64,000 nucleotides of DNA from Cellulomonas cellasea (GTDB lineage: Bacteria > Actinomycetota > Actinomycetes > Actinomycetales > Cellulomonadaceae), in assembly GCF_006538745.1 (NCBI RefSeq), contig NZ_BJLR01000019.1, positions 124,001 to 188,000 on the forward strand, written 5' to 3'. The notes beneath the pieces were generated by a model, which saw nothing but the letters and a program-made list of their open reading frames with translations, did not search any database and was not told the origin of the DNA. Below are positions 36,474-46,811 of the stretch, piece by piece (the first letter of the stretch is position 1; the number at the start of each line of letters is the position of its first letter). A program made the translations under genes and the position numbers.

Positions 36474-39413
36474 TCAGGACCGCGGCTTCTCCCGCATCTC
36501 CCACGTCTCGATCGTGTCGCCGATCTCGATGTTGTTGAACGAGCCGAGCCCGATACCGCACTCGTAGCCCTCGCGGACCTCGGTCGCGTCGTCCTTGAAC
36601 CGCTTGAGCGACTCGATCGTGAGGTTGTCCCCCACGACGGTGCCGTTGCGGAGCACGCGCGCCTTCGTGTTGCGGCGGATCTCCCCGGAGCGCACGAGCG
36701 AACCGGCGATGTTGCCGAACTTCGAGGAGCGGAACACCTCGCGCACCTCCGCGGTGCCGAGCTGCGCCTCCTCGTACTCCGGCTTGAGCATGCCCTTGAG
36801 GGCGGCCTCGACGTCGTCGATGGCCTGGTAGATGACCGAGTAGAACCGGACGTCCACACCCTCGCGGTCGGCGAGCTCCTCGACGCGCTCCGCGTACTTG
36901 ACGTTGAACCCGATGATGATCGCGTTGTCGACCGTCGCGAGGTTGACGTCGTTCTGCGTGATGGCACCCACACCGCGGTGGATGACGCGCAGGTCGACCT
37001 CCTCGCCGACGTCGATCTTGAGCAGCGCGTCCTCGAGGGCCTCGACGGCACCCGAGACGTCGCCCTTGAGGACCAGGTTGAGGGTCTCGACCTTGCCCTG
37101 CTGGAGCGCCTGCGTGAAGTCCTCGAGGCTGATGCGCTTGCGACGCTTCGCCAGGAGGGCGGCACGCTCGGCCGCCTCGCGCTTCTCGGCGATCTGCCGC
37201 GCGGTGCGCTCGTCGGACGCCACCAGGAGGGTGTCGCCGGCGCGCGGGACCGACGCGAGACCGAGCACCATGACCGGACGCGCCGGCCCTGCTGCGGTGA
37301 CCGTCTCGCCGTGCTCGTCGAACATCGCCCGGACGCGGCCGTGGGCCGTGCCGGCGACGATCGCGTCACCGACGTGCAGCGTGCCCGACTGGACGAGGAC
37401 CGTCGCGACGGCACCGCGTCCCTTGTCGAGGTTGGCCTCGATGGCCACGCCGCGCGCGTCCTTGTCGGGGTTGGCCCGCAGGTCGAGCGCCGCGTCCGCC
37501 GTGAGGAGGACCGCCTCGAGCAGCGAGTCGATGCCCTGGTTCTGCTTCGCGGAGACGTCGACGAACATCGTGTCGCCGCCGTACTCCTCGGCCACGAGGT
37601 TGTACTCCGTGAGCTGCTGACGGATCTTGGCGGGGTTGGCCCCCTCCTTGTCCACCTTGTTGACCGCGACCACGATCGGCACGCCGGCCGCCTGGGCGTG
37701 GTTGAGCGCCTCGATCGTCTGGGGCATCACGCCGTCGTCGGCCGCGACCACGAGGATCGCGATGTCCGTGACCTGCGCACCACGCGCACGCATGGCGGTG
37801 AACGCCTCGTGACCCGGGGTGTCGATGAAGGTCAGCGCACGGTCGACGCCCTCGTGGACGTGACGCACCTGGTAGGCACCGATGTGCTGCGTGATGCCGC
37901 CGGCCTCGCCCGCGACGACGTCCGTGGAACGGATCGCGTCGAGGAGCTTGGTCTTGCCGTGGTCGACGTGGCCCATGACGGTCACGACGGGCGGCCGCGG
38001 CTGCAGCTGCTCGTCGTCCTCGTCCGCGAGCTCCTGGTCCAGGTCGATGTCGAAGGCCCCGAGCAGCTCGCGGTCCTCCTCCTCGGCCGACACCATCTCG
38101 ATGACGTACCCGAGCTCGACCGCGAGCGTGCCGAACGTGTCCTCGTCGAGCGACTGCGTCGCGGTCGCCATCTCACCGAGGTGGAACAGCACCGTGACGA
38201 GGCTGGCGGGGTTCGCGTCGATCTTGTCGGCGAAGTCGTTCAGCGAGGAGCCGTGACGCAGGCGCACGACCGTGCGCCCGTTGCCGCGGGGAACCTGCAC
38301 GCCACCCAGCGAGGGGGCCTGCATCTGCTCGAACTCCTGGCGCTTCGCGCGCTTCGACTTCCGTCCGCGCACGGGGCGACCGCCGGCGCGACCGAACGCA
38401 CCCTGCGTGCTGCCGCGACCGGCACCGCCGGGGCGACCACCGCCGCCACCGGGACGACCGGCGAAGCCGCCGCCGCCCGCAGGAGCGCCGCCGGGGGCGC
38501 CACCGGGACGACCGGCGTAACCGCCGCCGCCGCCACCGGGACGACCACCGGGGCCGCCACCACCCGGACGACCGCCGGGACCCGGGCGCTCACCCGGGCG
38601 GCCGACGCCGCTCGAGCTGCGGCCCGGCATCATGCCGGGGTTGGGACGCGGTCCACCGGGACGGGGACCGCCCGGACGCTCGCCCGCGGGGGCCGGGGCG
38701 CCGGACGCGGCCGCGGGGGCCTCGCCGCCGCGACGGTCGCCGGGACGGGGCATGCCCTGCGACGGCGCGAACGGGTTGTTGCCCGGACGCGGGCCGCCCG
38801 GACGGGGACCGCCCGAGCCGCCCTGACCACCGGAGCGGGGCATGCCCTGCGACGGTGCGAACGGGTTGTTGCCGGGACGCGACGCGCCACCGGGACGACC
38901 GGACTGAGCCGGTGCGGCCGGGGCCGGACGGGGGCCGGGGCGCGCGGCGTCGCCGGCGGAGCCGGGACGACGTGCCGGTGCCGGGGCGCCGGGAGCCGGT
39001 GCGGCGGGTGCCGAGGCGCTCGCCGCACGGGCGGGGGCGCTCGGCGCGGCCGGAGCGGTCGCGGCCGGGGCCGCCGGAGCGGCCGGGGCCGGTGCGGCCG
39101 GACGTGCGGGAGCCGGCGCGGCGGGTGCCGCAGCGGCCGGGCTGGGGGCAGCAGCGGCAGGTGCCGGTGCGGCCGGGGCGGCAGCGGCAGGCGTCGGCGC
39201 GGCGGCCGGCTTCGGCGCCGCGGGACGTGCCGGCGCCGGGGCGGTCGCGGAGCCACCCACGGGGTAGAGGTCGCGCAGCTTGCGCACGACGGGCGGCTCG
39301 ATCGTCGAGGACGCCGAACGGACGAACTCCCCGAGGTCGCCCAGCTTGGTCATGATGGTCTTGCTTTCCACACCGAGCTCTTTGGCGAGCTCGTAGACGC
39401 GGACCTTGGCCAC
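36474..39413 (-). CDS. infB: Translation initiation factor IF2
   Basis: 979 residues from a GTG preceded by AGGAGA. The IF2N domain ([20 protein letters not shown]) opens the protein. A very long Ala/Pro-rich and then Gly/Arg/Pro-rich low-complexity linker follows (about residues 55-345). The GTPase domain then has [19 protein letters not shown] and NKVD, and domains II-IV complete the protein. IF2 brings initiator tRNA to the 30S subunit. The start is ambiguous by design or chance: ATGTG at 39415-39411 offers an out-of-frame ATG overlapping the GTG and encoding 21 codons. Upstream lies the micro-ORF ladder at 39457-39537. Confidence 0.96.
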   Translation of the reverse strand: MAKVRVYELAKELGVESKTIMTKLGDLGEFVRSASSTIEPPVVRKLRDLYPVGGSATAPAPARPAAPKPAAAPTPAAAAPAAPAPAAAAPSPAAAAPAAPAPARPAAPAPAAPAAPAATAPAAPSAPARAASASAPAAPAPGAPAPARRPGSAGDAARPGPRPAPAAPAQSGRPGGASRPGNNPFAPSQGMPRSGGQGGSGGPRPGGPRPGNNPFAPSQGMPRPGDRRGGEAPAAASGAPAPAGERPGGPRPGGPRPNPGMMPGRSSSGVGRPGERPGPGGRPGGGGPGGRPGGGGGGYAGRPGGAPGGAPAGGGGFAGRPGGGGGRPGGAGRGSTQGAFGRAGGRPVRGRKSKRAKRQEFEQMQAPSLGGVQVPRGNGRTVVRLRHGSSLNDFADKIDANPASLVTVLFHLGEMATATQSLDEDTFGTLAVELGYVIEMVSAEEEDRELLGAFDIDLDQELADEDDEQLQPRPPVVTVMGHVDHGKTKLLDAIRSTDVVAGEAGGITQHIGAYQVRHVHEGVDRALTFIDTPGHEAFTAMRARGAQVTDIAILVVAADDGVMPQTIEALNHAQAAGVPIVVAVNKVDKEGANPAKIRQQLTEYNLVAEEYGGDTMFVDVSAKQNQGIDSLLEAVLLTADAALDLRANPDKDARGVAIEANLDKGRGAVATVLVQSGTLHVGDAIVAGTAHGRVRAMFDEHGETVTAAGPARPVMVLGLASVPRAGDTLLVASDERTARQIAEKREAAERAALLAKRRKRISLEDFTQALQQGKVETLNLVLKGDVSGAVEALEDALLKIDVGEEVDLRVIHRGVGAITQNDVNLATVDNAIIIGFNVKYAERVEELADREGVDVRFYSVIYQAIDDVEAALKGMLKPEYEEAQLGTAEVREVFRSSKFGNIAGSLVRSGEIRRNTKARVLRNGTVVGDNLTIESLKRFKDDATEVREGYECGIGLGSFNNIEIGDTIETWEMREKPRS

Positions 39414-39456
39414 ATCTCTCCTGTCTCGGTCCGCCCAGGAGAGGGTCGGACCGTCG

Positions 39457-39474
39457 TTAGTGCGAGGTACTCAT
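39457..39474 (-). CDS. infB leader micro-ORF 4 (MSTSH)
   Basis: Five codons, ATG AGT ACC TCG CAC then TAA. Its ATG overlaps the stop of micro-ORF 3 in ATGA (39474-39471). It is the last rung of the ladder; 43 bases separate its stop from the infB start. Whether it is translated is unproven. Confidence 0.5.
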   Translation of the reverse strand: MSTSH

Positions 39475-39488
39475 CGCTGGGTACTCAT
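39471..39488 (-). CDS. infB leader micro-ORF 3 (MSTQR)
   Basis: Five codons, ATG AGT ACC CAG CGA then TGA. Its start overlaps the stop of micro-ORF 2 and its stop overlaps the start of micro-ORF 4, each through ATGA. The unit repeats every 14 bases (GTACTCATCG on the plus strand at 39467 and 39481, GTGCTCATCG at 39495). Confidence 0.5.
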   Translation of the reverse strand: MSTQR

Positions 39489-39502
39489 CGGTGCGTGCTC
39501 AT
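39485..39502 (-). CDS. infB leader micro-ORF 2 (MSTHR)
   Basis: Five codons, ATG AGC ACG CAC CGA then TGA. The start overlaps the stop of micro-ORF 1 in ATGA (39502-39499). Like micro-ORFs 1 and 3 it ends with the rare arginine codon CGA directly before TGA. Confidence 0.5.
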   Translation of the reverse strand: MSTHR

Positions 39503-39537
39503 CGGGCAGCCATCGGCTTGTCAAACCCGCTTCCCAT
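39499..39537 (-). CDS. infB leader micro-ORF 1 (MGSGFDKPMAAR)
   Basis: Twelve codons, with a second in-frame ATG at codon 9. It contains TTT and other codons unusual for this GC-rich DNA. A GGGAG lies about 16 bases upstream, too far for an ordinary ribosome binding site. Its CGA-TGA end overlaps the start of micro-ORF 2. It lies in the 172-base gap between ylxR and infB, after a small hairpin at 39556-39572. Confidence 0.5.
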   Translation of the reverse strand: MGSGFDKPMAAR

Positions 39538-39555
39538 GTCGACGGTTCGGTGCTC

Positions 39556-39572
39556 CCGGGTTCGGGACCCGG
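39556..39572 (-). promoter_or_regulatory. Hairpin at the head of the infB leader
   Basis: CCGGGT (39556-39561) pairs with ACCCGG (39567-39572) over a 5-base loop, 14 bases past the ylxR stop. It could be a partial terminator or a structure that presents the micro-ORF ladder. Confidence 0.4.
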
Positions 39573-39585
39573 TCGCTGGTTCCCC

Positions 39586-39849
39586 TCAGCCGCGCTCGAG
39601 ATGCTCGCGCACCGGTGCGACGTCCAGCGGACCTGCATGACGCAGGGCCCGCGGGAACGCCCGACGGCGCTCGGCAAGCTCGAGGCAGTGAAGCTCGGGG
39701 TGCAGCCACGCCCCCCGGCCCGGCATCCGACGACCGACGTCGACGACCACTGCGGGTTCCCCCGCGGTGCCCGTCCCGACGACCGTCCTCAGCAGGACCG
39801 ACCTCGGGCCGGTCGACCGGCACCCCACGCACGTGCGGGCCGGACCCAT
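39586..39849 (-). CDS. ylxR: YlxR/RnpM-family RNA-binding protein (DUF448)
   Basis: 87 residues from the ATG at 39849. The family signature is complete: RTCVGCRSTGPRSVLLRTV, then VDVGRRMPGRGAWLHP, and RRAFPRAL near the end. Members lie between nusA and infB in most bacteria; in Bacillus the protein binds and modulates RNase P RNA. The frame is open up to a GTG at 39942 that overlaps the nusA stop, so a form 31 residues longer is possible. A TAGACT at 39928-39923 could be an internal promoter for ylxR-infB. Confidence 0.85.
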   Translation of the reverse strand: MGPARTCVGCRSTGPRSVLLRTVVGTGTAGEPAVVVDVGRRMPGRGAWLHPELHCLELAERRRAFPRALRHAGPLDVAPVREHLERG

Positions 39850-39938
39850 GACGGACACCGGGGGGGTGTCAGGGGGTCGCCTGCTCGGCGCGGAGAACCG
39901 GGCATCCAGCCCAGCCTCCGGAAGTCTACCGCGCCTCG

Positions 39939-41051
39939 TCACCGCGTGGGACCGGAGCCGGCTCCCCGCTGCGTCTCGCCGCGGGCCGGCACGTCGCGGC
40001 GCCCGTCCTGCGGGCCGTCGCCGTGCCCCTCGCCGGACGCACCGGCCGGGGCCTCGGCGTCCGAGCGGATGTCGATGCGCCAGCCCGTGAGCTTGGCGGC
40101 GAGGCGGGCGTTCTGCCCCTCCTTGCCGATCGCGAGCGACAGCTGGTAGTCCGGCACCACGACGCGAGCGGCGCGCGCGACCGGGTCGACCACCGTGACG
40201 GACACCACACGCGCGGGCGAGAGCGCGTGCGCCACCATCTCGGCCGGGTCGTCCGAGTGGTCGACGATGTCGATCTTCTCGCCGTGCAGCTCCGCCATGA
40301 CCGCCCGCACGCGGGCACCGAGCGGGCCGATGCAGGCGCCCTTGGCGTTGAGGCCCGCGACCCGGCCGCGCACGGCGACCTTGGTGCGGTGACCCGCCTC
40401 GCGCGCGATCGCGGTGATCTCGACCGAGCCGTCGGCGACCTCGGGGACCTCGAGCGCGAAGAGCTGGCGCACGAGGTTCGGGTGCGTGCGCGAGAGCGTG
40501 ATCTGCGGACCCTTCGGCCCGCGCGCGACCTCGAGCACGAGCGAGCGCAGCCGCTCGCCGTGCACGTACTGCTCGGTCGGGACCTGCTCGTGCGCGGGCA
40601 GGACGGCCTCGGTGCCCCCGACCTCCACGAGCACGACGCGCGGGTCGCGACCCTGCTGGATCACGCCGCCGAGCACCTCGCCCTCCTTGCCGCGGAACGC
40701 GCCGAGCACCTGGTCGTCCTCGGCGTCGCGCAGGCGCTGCACGATGACCTGGCGCGCGGTGGCCGTGGCGATGCGCCCGAAGCCCTGCGGGGTGTCGTCG
40801 AACTCGGGCCCGGGAGCCGGCGGCGGCACCGCGACGCCGTCCTCCGCGGGCTCGGGCGCGGGCTGCTGCTCGCGTGCCCAGACCGTCACGTGCCCGGTCT
40901 TGCGGTCGAGCTCGACACGCGCGGTCGCGTGCGCACCGGGCGTGCGGTGGTAGGCGGACAGCAGCGCCTGCTCGATCGCGGACACGAGCACGTCGAGACT
41001 GATGTCCCGCTCGCGCTCGAGCATCCGCAGGGCGGCCATGTCGATGTCCAC
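39939..41051 (-). CDS. nusA: Transcription termination/antitermination factor NusA
   Basis: 370 residues. The N-terminal domain ([32 protein letters not shown] split by one helix) is followed by the S1 domain ([14 protein letters not shown]) and KH domains ([19 protein letters not shown], then [21 protein letters not shown]). It has the short actinobacterial form without C-terminal acidic repeats. NusA controls pausing, termination and rRNA antitermination. The GTG at 41051 lies one base after the rimP stop and is preceded by GAGGAG, so the two genes are coupled. Confidence 0.95.
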   Translation of the reverse strand: MDIDMAALRMLERERDISLDVLVSAIEQALLSAYHRTPGAHATARVELDRKTGHVTVWAREQQPAPEPAEDGVAVPPPAPGPEFDDTPQGFGRIATATARQVIVQRLRDAEDDQVLGAFRGKEGEVLGGVIQQGRDPRVVLVEVGGTEAVLPAHEQVPTEQYVHGERLRSLVLEVARGPKGPQITLSRTHPNLVRQLFALEVPEVADGSVEITAIAREAGHRTKVAVRGRVAGLNAKGACIGPLGARVRAVMAELHGEKIDIVDHSDDPAEMVAHALSPARVVSVTVVDPVARAARVVVPDYQLSLAIGKEGQNARLAAKLTGWRIDIRSDAEAPAGASGEGHGDGPQDGRRDVPARGETQRGAGSGPTR

Positions 41052-41052
41052 G

Positions 41053-41718
41053 TCAGCTCTCCTCTGGGGCCGGCGCACCGGCGTCGGGGTCGGCGGCGTC
41101 GGTTCCCGAGCCGTCCGGTTCGAGGTCGTCGACGTCGAGGTCGTCGACGTCGTCGGTGCCCGTGTCCTCGTCCAGGTCCTCGCCGAACAGCTCGGCGTCG
41201 GACCCGTGCGCGAGGCGGGCGAGCTCGACCTCCACGTGCGCGTCGCGCACGCGGTCGAGCGTGATGTCCTGGGGCGGGGCTGCGACGGGCTTGCGGCCCT
41301 TGACGCTCACGGGCTCGGGGACGACGTGCAGCACGGTCGCCGGGCCCTCCCCCTCGACCGAGACGAGGCGTCCGGTCACGGGCTCGCCGTCGTGCAGCCG
41401 CACGGTCAGGAGCCGGCCGCGCGCCCGTGCGAAGTGGCGGCGCTCGGTCAGCGGGCGCGAGACGCCCGGGCTCGACACCTCGAGGGTGCTCTCGCCCGGG
41501 ATGACGTCGTCGAGGGCGGTCGAGATGTCGCGCGAGACCTCCGCGATGCGGTCGAGGCTCAGGCCGCCGGTCTCGTCCTCGTGGAGGTCGAGGACCACGC
41601 TCACGACCGTCCGTGCGCCGACCCGCGTCACCTCGAGCTCCTCGAGGTGCAGGCCGGCCGCGCTCACGACCGGTTCGATGACGTCCCGGACCCGGTTCGT
41701 CGGTGCTGGCGCGGGCAT
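41053..41718 (-). CDS. rimP: Ribosome maturation factor RimP
   Basis: 221 residues. The RimP core ([22 protein letters not shown], then [34 protein letters not shown] and GRLLTVRL) is clear, with a long acidic tail rich in Asp and Glu (about 175-221). It helps 30S assembly and is first in the rimP-nusA-ylxR-infB order. AGGAGG precedes the ATG at 41718. Confidence 0.93.
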   Translation of the reverse strand: MPAPAPTNRVRDVIEPVVSAAGLHLEELEVTRVGARTVVSVVLDLHEDETGGLSLDRIAEVSRDISTALDDVIPGESTLEVSSPGVSRPLTERRHFARARGRLLTVRLHDGEPVTGRLVSVEGEGPATVLHVVPEPVSVKGRKPVAAPPQDITLDRVRDAHVEVELARLAHGSDAELFGEDLDEDTGTDDVDDLDVDDLEPDGSGTDAADPDAGAPAPEES

Positions 41719-41795
41719 GGTCGCCTCCTGTCGGCTCCGGCGGGTCACCCTGACGCGCCCCTCCGGACTGCCGACCCTGTGATGTTGTGGCGCCC

Positions 41796-41801
41796 AGCCT
41801 A
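41796..41801 (-). promoter_or_regulatory. Candidate rimP-nusA operon -10 element
   Basis: On the minus strand TAGGCT (41801 to 41796) would start a leader of about 70 bases before the rimP ATG. No convincing -35 hexamer is seen. Confidence 0.35.
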
Positions 41802-41876
41802 ACGACTCGACGCGGCTCGCCCGACCGCCGGCTCCGCCACCGTGCGAGCACCGCACCCGTGGGAGGATCGCGGGCG

Positions 41877-43001
41877 ATGAGAGCCACCTGCCCTGCGGAG
41901 CCGTCCGCGCACACCGTCCGGCCCAGGAGCGGGGCACGCGCACCCCGGACCGGCGCGCGCGCGACGAGCCGCCCCGCCCGCCTGCTCGTCGGCCTCCTCG
42001 GTGCGGTCCTCGCGCTCTCGGGGTGCGGCCTGCGCCTCGAGACCCCGCCGCCGGAGCCGCTCGTCCCCGACGCCGTGGAGGTGGTCCGCAGCCGCGCGGT
42101 CGACGACGCCCTCGCGCTCGCCGCGGGTGCGGCCGACCTGACCGAGGCACGGGCGGCCGCGGCCGCACCCGAGGACGCGCTGACGCCGGTGCTGGCCGAC
42201 CTGGTCGCCTTCTCGACCGCGCACGCCGAGCAGCTCGGCGGCGTCTACGACTCGGGCCTGCCCGAGCCGACGGGGACCGCGACGGCGGCGCCCTCCCCCG
42301 CGCCCGTCGCCGACCCGGCCGCCCTGCTCGCCCTCGTCGCGACCGCGGCGGACACCGCGCGCACCGACGCCGACGCCGTCGAGGACGGTCAGCTGGCCCG
42401 CCTGCTCGCGTCGGTCGCGACCGCACGCTCCGGCCTGCGCGACCGGCTCGGCGCCGCGATCGGGTCGACCCCGCCCGAGCCCGCCGACCCGGCGCCGAGC
42501 CCGGCCGCGTCCGTCCAGGCCGGCCCGCTGACGCCCGGCACGTACGCCGACCTCGTCGTCGCCGAGGACGAGGTCGGCTACGCGTACGAGGTCGTCGCGG
42601 CGAAGCTCTCGGGCGACGCCCGGGCCGCCGCGCAGGCCGACGCCGCGGCGCACCGGGGACGGGCCGAGGCGTGGGCGCGCGAGGCCGGCGTCGACGGCAC
42701 CGCGATCGACCCCCGCCGCACCGCGTACGCGCTGCCCGGCGGCATCGACGACCCCGCGGTCGCGGTCGAGCTCGGGCGCACGCTCGAGCTGCGGCTCACC
42801 GTCGCGTACGCGAGCGCCGTCGCGGTCGCCCCGGCCGGCGCGCGCACCGCGGTGATCGAGGCCCTGCGGACCGCCGACGCCGAGTCCGCCGCGCACGGCG
42901 CTCCCCCGGTCGCGTTCCCCGGGCTGCCCGAGCGGCAGCCGGGCGCCGACGCCGCGCCCGACGCCGGGCCGGCCGAGCCCGCGGGCGGCGCGGACGGCTG
43001 A
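41877..43001 (+). CDS. Lipoprotein with DUF4439 ferritin-like domain
   Basis: 374 residues. A long Arg-rich n-region leads to a hydrophobic helix ending in the lipobox ALSGC (Cys 50), so the mature protein is anchored outside the membrane. The C-terminal third (PGTYADLVVAEDEVGYAYEV onward) is a ferritin-like four-helix bundle of the DUF4439 type found beside rimP/proS in actinobacteria. The middle is Ala/Pro-rich and helical. The function is unknown. GGGAGG precedes the ATG; a start nearer the hydrophobic helix would give a more normal signal peptide. Confidence 0.75.
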   Translation: MRATCPAEPSAHTVRPRSGARAPRTGARATSRPARLLVGLLGAVLALSGCGLRLETPPPEPLVPDAVEVVRSRAVDDALALAAGAADLTEARAAAAAPEDALTPVLADLVAFSTAHAEQLGGVYDSGLPEPTGTATAAPSPAPVADPAALLALVATAADTARTDADAVEDGQLARLLASVATARSGLRDRLGAAIGSTPPEPADPAPSPAASVQAGPLTPGTYADLVVAEDEVGYAYEVVAAKLSGDARAAAQADAAAHRGRAEAWAREAGVDGTAIDPRRTAYALPGGIDDPAVAVELGRTLELRLTVAYASAVAVAPAGARTAVIEALRTADAESAAHGAPPVAFPGLPERQPGADAAPDAGPAEPAGGADG

Positions 43002-43027
43002 CGCCGGAGGCGGCGGGTTCGCCGGGC

Positions 43028-43055
43028 GCGGCCCCGCGTCGACGACGGGGGCCGC
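43028..43055. terminator. Terminator between the lipoprotein gene and proS
   Basis: GCGGCCCC (43028-43035) pairs perfectly with GGGGCCGC (43048-43055) over a 12-base loop between two convergent genes. Confidence 0.6.
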
Positions 43056-43069
43056 CGCACCGGTGGCGG

Positions 43070-44881
43070 TCAGCCCGCGAGCAGGTCGTCCACGAGCTCG
43101 GCGACCCGGTCCGCGGCCTCGGAGACCGGGACCTGCTCGGCGGCGGGTCCGCCCTCGACCGCCACGCGGGGACGGACCTCGACGACGCCCTCGGCGAGCC
43201 CGCGCCCCACGACGACCACGAGCGGCACGCCGAAGAGCTCGGCGTCGTTGAACTTGACCCCGGGCGCGACCTTGGGACGGTCGTCGTAGAGCACCTCGAT
43301 GCCGCGCGCGGACAGCGTCGTGGCGAGCGACTCGGCGGCCTCGAAGACGGCCGCGTCCTTGCCGGTCGCGACCACGTGCACGTGCGCCGGGGCGACGCCC
43401 GGGGGCCAGGCGAGCCCGCGCTCGTCGTGGTTCGCCTCGGCGAGGGCCGCGAGCACGCGTGTGACGCCGATGCCGTAGGAGCCCATCGTGACGACGACGG
43501 CCTTGCCGTTCTGGTTCAGCACGGTCAGCCCGAGCGCCTGGGCGTACTTGCGGCCGAGCGCGAAGATGTGGCCGATCTCGATGCCGCGCGCGAGCTCGAG
43601 CGGGCCCGAGCCGTCGGGCGCGGGGTCGCCGGCGCGCACCTCGGCGGCCTCGATCGTCCCGTCGGCGGTGAAGTCCCGGCCCGCGACGAGGTCGAACACG
43701 TGGCGCCCGGGCTCGTTCGCGCCGGTGATCCACCGGGTGCCCGCCGCGACTCGCGGGTCGAGCAGGTAGCGCAGGCTCGTGCGGGTCTCGTCGTCGGCAG
43801 CCTGGCCCGTGGGGTTGGGGCCGAGCACGGCCGGGCCGAGGTAGCCCTTGACGATCTCGGGGTGCGCGGCGAAGTCCGCCTCGCCCGCCGGCTCGACCTC
43901 GGCCGGCGAGACGGCCGCCTCGAGGCGCTTGAGGTCGACCTCGCGGTCGCCGGGCAGCCCGACGACGACGAGCTCGCGCTCCCCGGTCGGGTGGACGAGC
44001 GCCAGGACGACGTTCTTGAGCGTGTCCGCGGCCGTCCAGGCCCGGTCGGGGCGCGCGAAGCGCTCGTTCGCGAGCGCGACGAGCGTGTCGATCGTCGGGG
44101 TGTCGGGGGTGTCCTCGACGTGCGCGGCCGGCGCGTCGTCGAACGGCACGGCGTCGGGGACGACGGTCGTGACGGCCTCGACGTTGGCGGCGTACCCGCC
44201 CGCCGAGCGCACGAACGTGTCCTCGCCGATCGCGGTCGGCGTGAGGAACTCCTCGCTGCGCGAGCCGCCCATCGCGCCCGACGTCGCGGCGACGATGACG
44301 TACTCGAGCCCGAGGCGCGTGAAGATCCGCTCGTACGCGTCGCGCTGGCGCTGGTAGGACTGCGCGAGGCCCTCGTCGTCGACGTCGAACGAGTACGCGT
44401 CCTTCATGATGAACTCGCGGCCGCGGATCAGGCCGGCACGCGGGCGGGCCTCGTCGCGGTACTTCGTCTGGACCTGGAACAGCGTGAGCGGCAGGTCCTT
44501 GTACGAGGAGTACAGGTCCTTCACGAGCAGCGTGAAGAGCTCCTCGTGCGTCGGCGCGAGCAGGTAGTCCCCGCCCTTGCGGTCCTTGAGCCGGAAGATG
44601 TTCGGCCCGTACTCCGTCCAGCGGCCCGTCGCCTCGTACGGCTCGCGGGGCAGGAGCGCCGGGAAGTGCACCTCCTGCGCACCCGCCGCGGCCATCTCCT
44701 CGCGGACGACGGCCTCGACCTTGGCGAGCACGCGCAGGCCCAGCGGGAGCCACGTGTAGATGCCCGGGGCGGCCCGGCGGATGTACCCGGCGCGCACGAG
44801 CAGGCGGTGGCTCGCCACCTCGGCGTCGACCGGGTCCTCTCGCAGGGTGCGGACGAACAGCGAGGACAGGCGCAGCAGCAT
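43070..44881 (-). CDS. proS: Prolyl-tRNA synthetase
   Basis: 603 residues, the bacterial-type class II enzyme with an editing (INS) domain. Motif 1 and 2 regions read [16 protein letters not shown] and [26 protein letters not shown]; the editing insertion spans about 225-385; motif 3 is in [15 protein letters not shown]. The C-terminal anticodon-binding domain ends [16 protein letters not shown]. It charges tRNA-Pro. No ribosome binding site precedes the ATG; TAGGCT lies seven bases upstream, so the transcript may be leaderless. Confidence 0.96.
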   Translation of the reverse strand: MLLRLSSLFVRTLREDPVDAEVASHRLLVRAGYIRRAAPGIYTWLPLGLRVLAKVEAVVREEMAAAGAQEVHFPALLPREPYEATGRWTEYGPNIFRLKDRKGGDYLLAPTHEELFTLLVKDLYSSYKDLPLTLFQVQTKYRDEARPRAGLIRGREFIMKDAYSFDVDDEGLAQSYQRQRDAYERIFTRLGLEYVIVAATSGAMGGSRSEEFLTPTAIGEDTFVRSAGGYAANVEAVTTVVPDAVPFDDAPAAHVEDTPDTPTIDTLVALANERFARPDRAWTAADTLKNVVLALVHPTGERELVVVGLPGDREVDLKRLEAAVSPAEVEPAGEADFAAHPEIVKGYLGPAVLGPNPTGQAADDETRTSLRYLLDPRVAAGTRWITGANEPGRHVFDLVAGRDFTADGTIEAAEVRAGDPAPDGSGPLELARGIEIGHIFALGRKYAQALGLTVLNQNGKAVVVTMGSYGIGVTRVLAALAEANHDERGLAWPPGVAPAHVHVVATGKDAAVFEAAESLATTLSARGIEVLYDDRPKVAPGVKFNDAELFGVPLVVVVGRGLAEGVVEVRPRVAVEGGPAAEQVPVSEAADRVAELVDDLLAG

Positions 44882-44888
44882 GGCGCAG

Positions 44889-44910
44889 AGCCTAGTGCGT
44901 GCTCCACGAT
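44889..44910. promoter_or_regulatory. Divergent leaderless promoters of proS and the Fpg/Nei gene
   Basis: Minus strand: TAGGCT (44894 to 44889), seven bases before the proS ATG. Plus strand: CACGAT (44905-44910), six bases before the GTG of the Fpg/Nei gene. The two start codons are only 35 bases apart. Confidence 0.5.
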
Positions 44911-44916
44911 GGACCC

Positions 44917-45801
44917 GTGCCGGAGCTTCCCGAGGTCGACGCGCTCGCGTCCTTCCTGCGTGAGCGCGTCGTCGGGCGCGCCGTGACCGGGGCCGACGTC
45001 GGGGCGATCAGCGCGCTCAAGACCTTCTCCCCCGGTCCGGCGGACCTCGTGGGGCGCACGGTCGTCGGCGTCGAGCGGCACGGCAAGTGGATCGACGTGG
45101 CCGTGGGGGACGAGCCGGCGCTGCACCTCGTGCTCCACCTCGCGCGCGCGGGCTGGCTGCGGTGGTACGACGCGGTGCCGAAGACCGCCGTCAAGCCGGG
45201 CCGCTCGCCCATCGCGCTGCGCGTGCGCTTCGACGACGGGAGCGGGTTCGACCTCACCGAGGCCGGCACCCGCAAGCGCCTCGCGGTCTACGTCGTGACC
45301 GACCCGCACGAGGTCCCGCAGGTCGCGACCCTCGGGGTCGAGCCGCTCTCGGCCGAGTTCACCGCGGCCCGGCTCCGGGAGCTCCTCGCGGCGCGCAACC
45401 AGCAGGTCAAGGGCCTGCTGCGCGACCAGGGCACGATCGCCGGCATCGGGAACGCCTACTCCGACGAGATCCTGCACGCGGCCCGGCTGAGCCCGTTCGC
45501 GCCGACCCGCTCGTTCGACGCGGACCGCGCCGCGGTCCTCTACCGGGCGGTCGTCGACGTGCTCACCGAGGCCGTCGGCGCCGCCGCCGGGAAGCCCGCC
45601 GCCGAGCTCAAGGACGCCAAGCGGCGCGGGATGCGCGTGCACGGCCGGACGGGTGAGCCGTGCCCGGGCTGGGACGGCGTGCCGTGCGGGGACACGGTCC
45701 ACGAGGTCTCGTTCGCGGACTCCTCGCTGCAGTACTGCCCGACGTGCCAGACGGGCGGCCAGCCGCTCGCGGACCGGCGGCTCTCGCGCCTGCTGCGCTG
45801 A
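44917..45801 (+). CDS. Fpg/Nei family DNA glycosylase
   Basis: 294 residues from GTG, giving the required N-terminus [10 protein letters not shown], in which Pro2 and Glu3 are catalytic. The central [20 protein letters not shown] holds the helix-two-turn-helix and the asparagine that contacts phosphate. The zinc finger near the end is atypical: [11 protein letters not shown] followed by YCPTCQ. It removes oxidised bases (formamidopyrimidine or pyrimidine lesions) in base excision repair. It is the second Fpg/Nei paralogue in the window, after nei2 at 385. Confidence 0.9.
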   Translation: MPELPEVDALASFLRERVVGRAVTGADVGAISALKTFSPGPADLVGRTVVGVERHGKWIDVAVGDEPALHLVLHLARAGWLRWYDAVPKTAVKPGRSPIALRVRFDDGSGFDLTEAGTRKRLAVYVVTDPHEVPQVATLGVEPLSAEFTAARLRELLAARNQQVKGLLRDQGTIAGIGNAYSDEILHAARLSPFAPTRSFDADRAAVLYRAVVDVLTEAVGAAAGKPAAELKDAKRRGMRVHGRTGEPCPGWDGVPCGDTVHEVSFADSSLQYCPTCQTGGQPLADRRLSRLLR

Positions 45802-45831
45802 GCGCGCGGCCGTCGACGGACGCCCGCAGGG

Positions 45832-46734
45832 TCAGAACAGGACCGTCGCGTACGTCCCGACCTGGCGGAACCCCACGGACCGGTACGCGGCGAGCGCGCG
45901 GGCGTTGTAGTGGTTGGCGTACAGGCTGACCACCGGGGCGACGTCCCGCCGGGTCGCCGCGACGACGGCCGCCATGCCGGGCTCCGAGAGCCCGAGGCCG
46001 CGGTGCGACGGGCTGACCCACACGCCCTGCACCTGGGCGACGCCGCCGGCCACCGCGCCGAGCTCGGCCTTGAAGACGACACCGGGACCGCCGTCGGGCG
46101 CGACGTCGTCGTCGATGCGCACGAACGAGCGGCCGTCGGCGATGAGGCTGCGCACCCGTGCCTCGTACGGGCCGTCGCTGCCGGAGACCGGCGAGTAACC
46201 GACCTCCTCGACGAACATCCGCACGCACGCGGGCAGGACGAGCGGGTACTCCCCCGGCTGCGAGCGGCGCACCGCCGGGTCGGGGGCGAGCACGGGGTCG
46301 TCGTCGAGCACCATCGACGGCTGGTCCGCCCGGACCTCGCGCGCCCGCGGCCACTCGTCGGCGAGCCGGTCCCACAGGCCGAGCACCGCGGGGGCCTCGC
46401 CGACGATCGAGGAGCACCGGCGCCCGTGCCGCGACGCGAGCGCCGCAAAGCCGTCGAGCGCGTCCTCGGCGGCGTCCTCGACGGGGACGACAGGCACGAG
46501 GTTCGCGCCGGCCCAGCAGACCGCGAGCAGCTCGCCGGCGTCCTCGTACCCCCACAGCTGCCCGCCGGTCGAGCGCAGGCCCGTCCGCGCGGCGGACTCC
46601 AGGCGTGCGGTCGCGAGCACCGAGGCGACCGGGTCGAGCGCGCACACCGCGAGGGCCGCCGCGACGTCCGCGTCACCCAGGAGACGCCCACCGGCGACCT
46701 GGCGGTCCTGCGTGGCCCAGCGCCCACGTCCCAT
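45832..46734 (-). CDS. GNAT acetyltransferase with DUF4081 domain
   Basis: 300 residues: an N-terminal DUF4081-type half and a C-terminal GNAT half (VWVSPSHRGLGLSEPGMAAV, VSLYANHYNARALAAYRSVG). Together with its place directly downstream of ispG this matches M. tuberculosis Rv2867c. The substrate is unknown. The ATG at 46734 is preceded on the minus strand by CAGAAT and seven bases, so a leaderless transcript is possible. Confidence 0.85.
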   Translation of the reverse strand: MGRGRWATQDRQVAGGRLLGDADVAAALAVCALDPVASVLATARLESAARTGLRSTGGQLWGYEDAGELLAVCWAGANLVPVVPVEDAAEDALDGFAALASRHGRRCSSIVGEAPAVLGLWDRLADEWPRAREVRADQPSMVLDDDPVLAPDPAVRRSQPGEYPLVLPACVRMFVEEVGYSPVSGSDGPYEARVRSLIADGRSFVRIDDDVAPDGGPGVVFKAELGAVAGGVAQVQGVWVSPSHRGLGLSEPGMAAVVAATRRDVAPVVSLYANHYNARALAAYRSVGFRQVGTYATVLF

Positions 46735-46811
46735 GGCAGCGATTCTGCCCCACGTCCCGCCGGCGCGCCGGGCCGGCGCGAGCCCGGTCCCCGGCTCCGG
46801 GCGGCTCGTCC

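Noticed and set aside
41719-41876. Small gene or riboswitch between rimP and the lipoprotein gene
   Set aside because: The gap is fully accounted for by the rimP leader and upstream promoter sequence; no conserved fold or ORF could be recognised.
44882-44916. T-box or other aminoacyl-tRNA-sensing leader for proS
   Set aside because: The divergent gap is only 35 bases and the proS promoter looks leaderless, leaving no room for a riboswitch.
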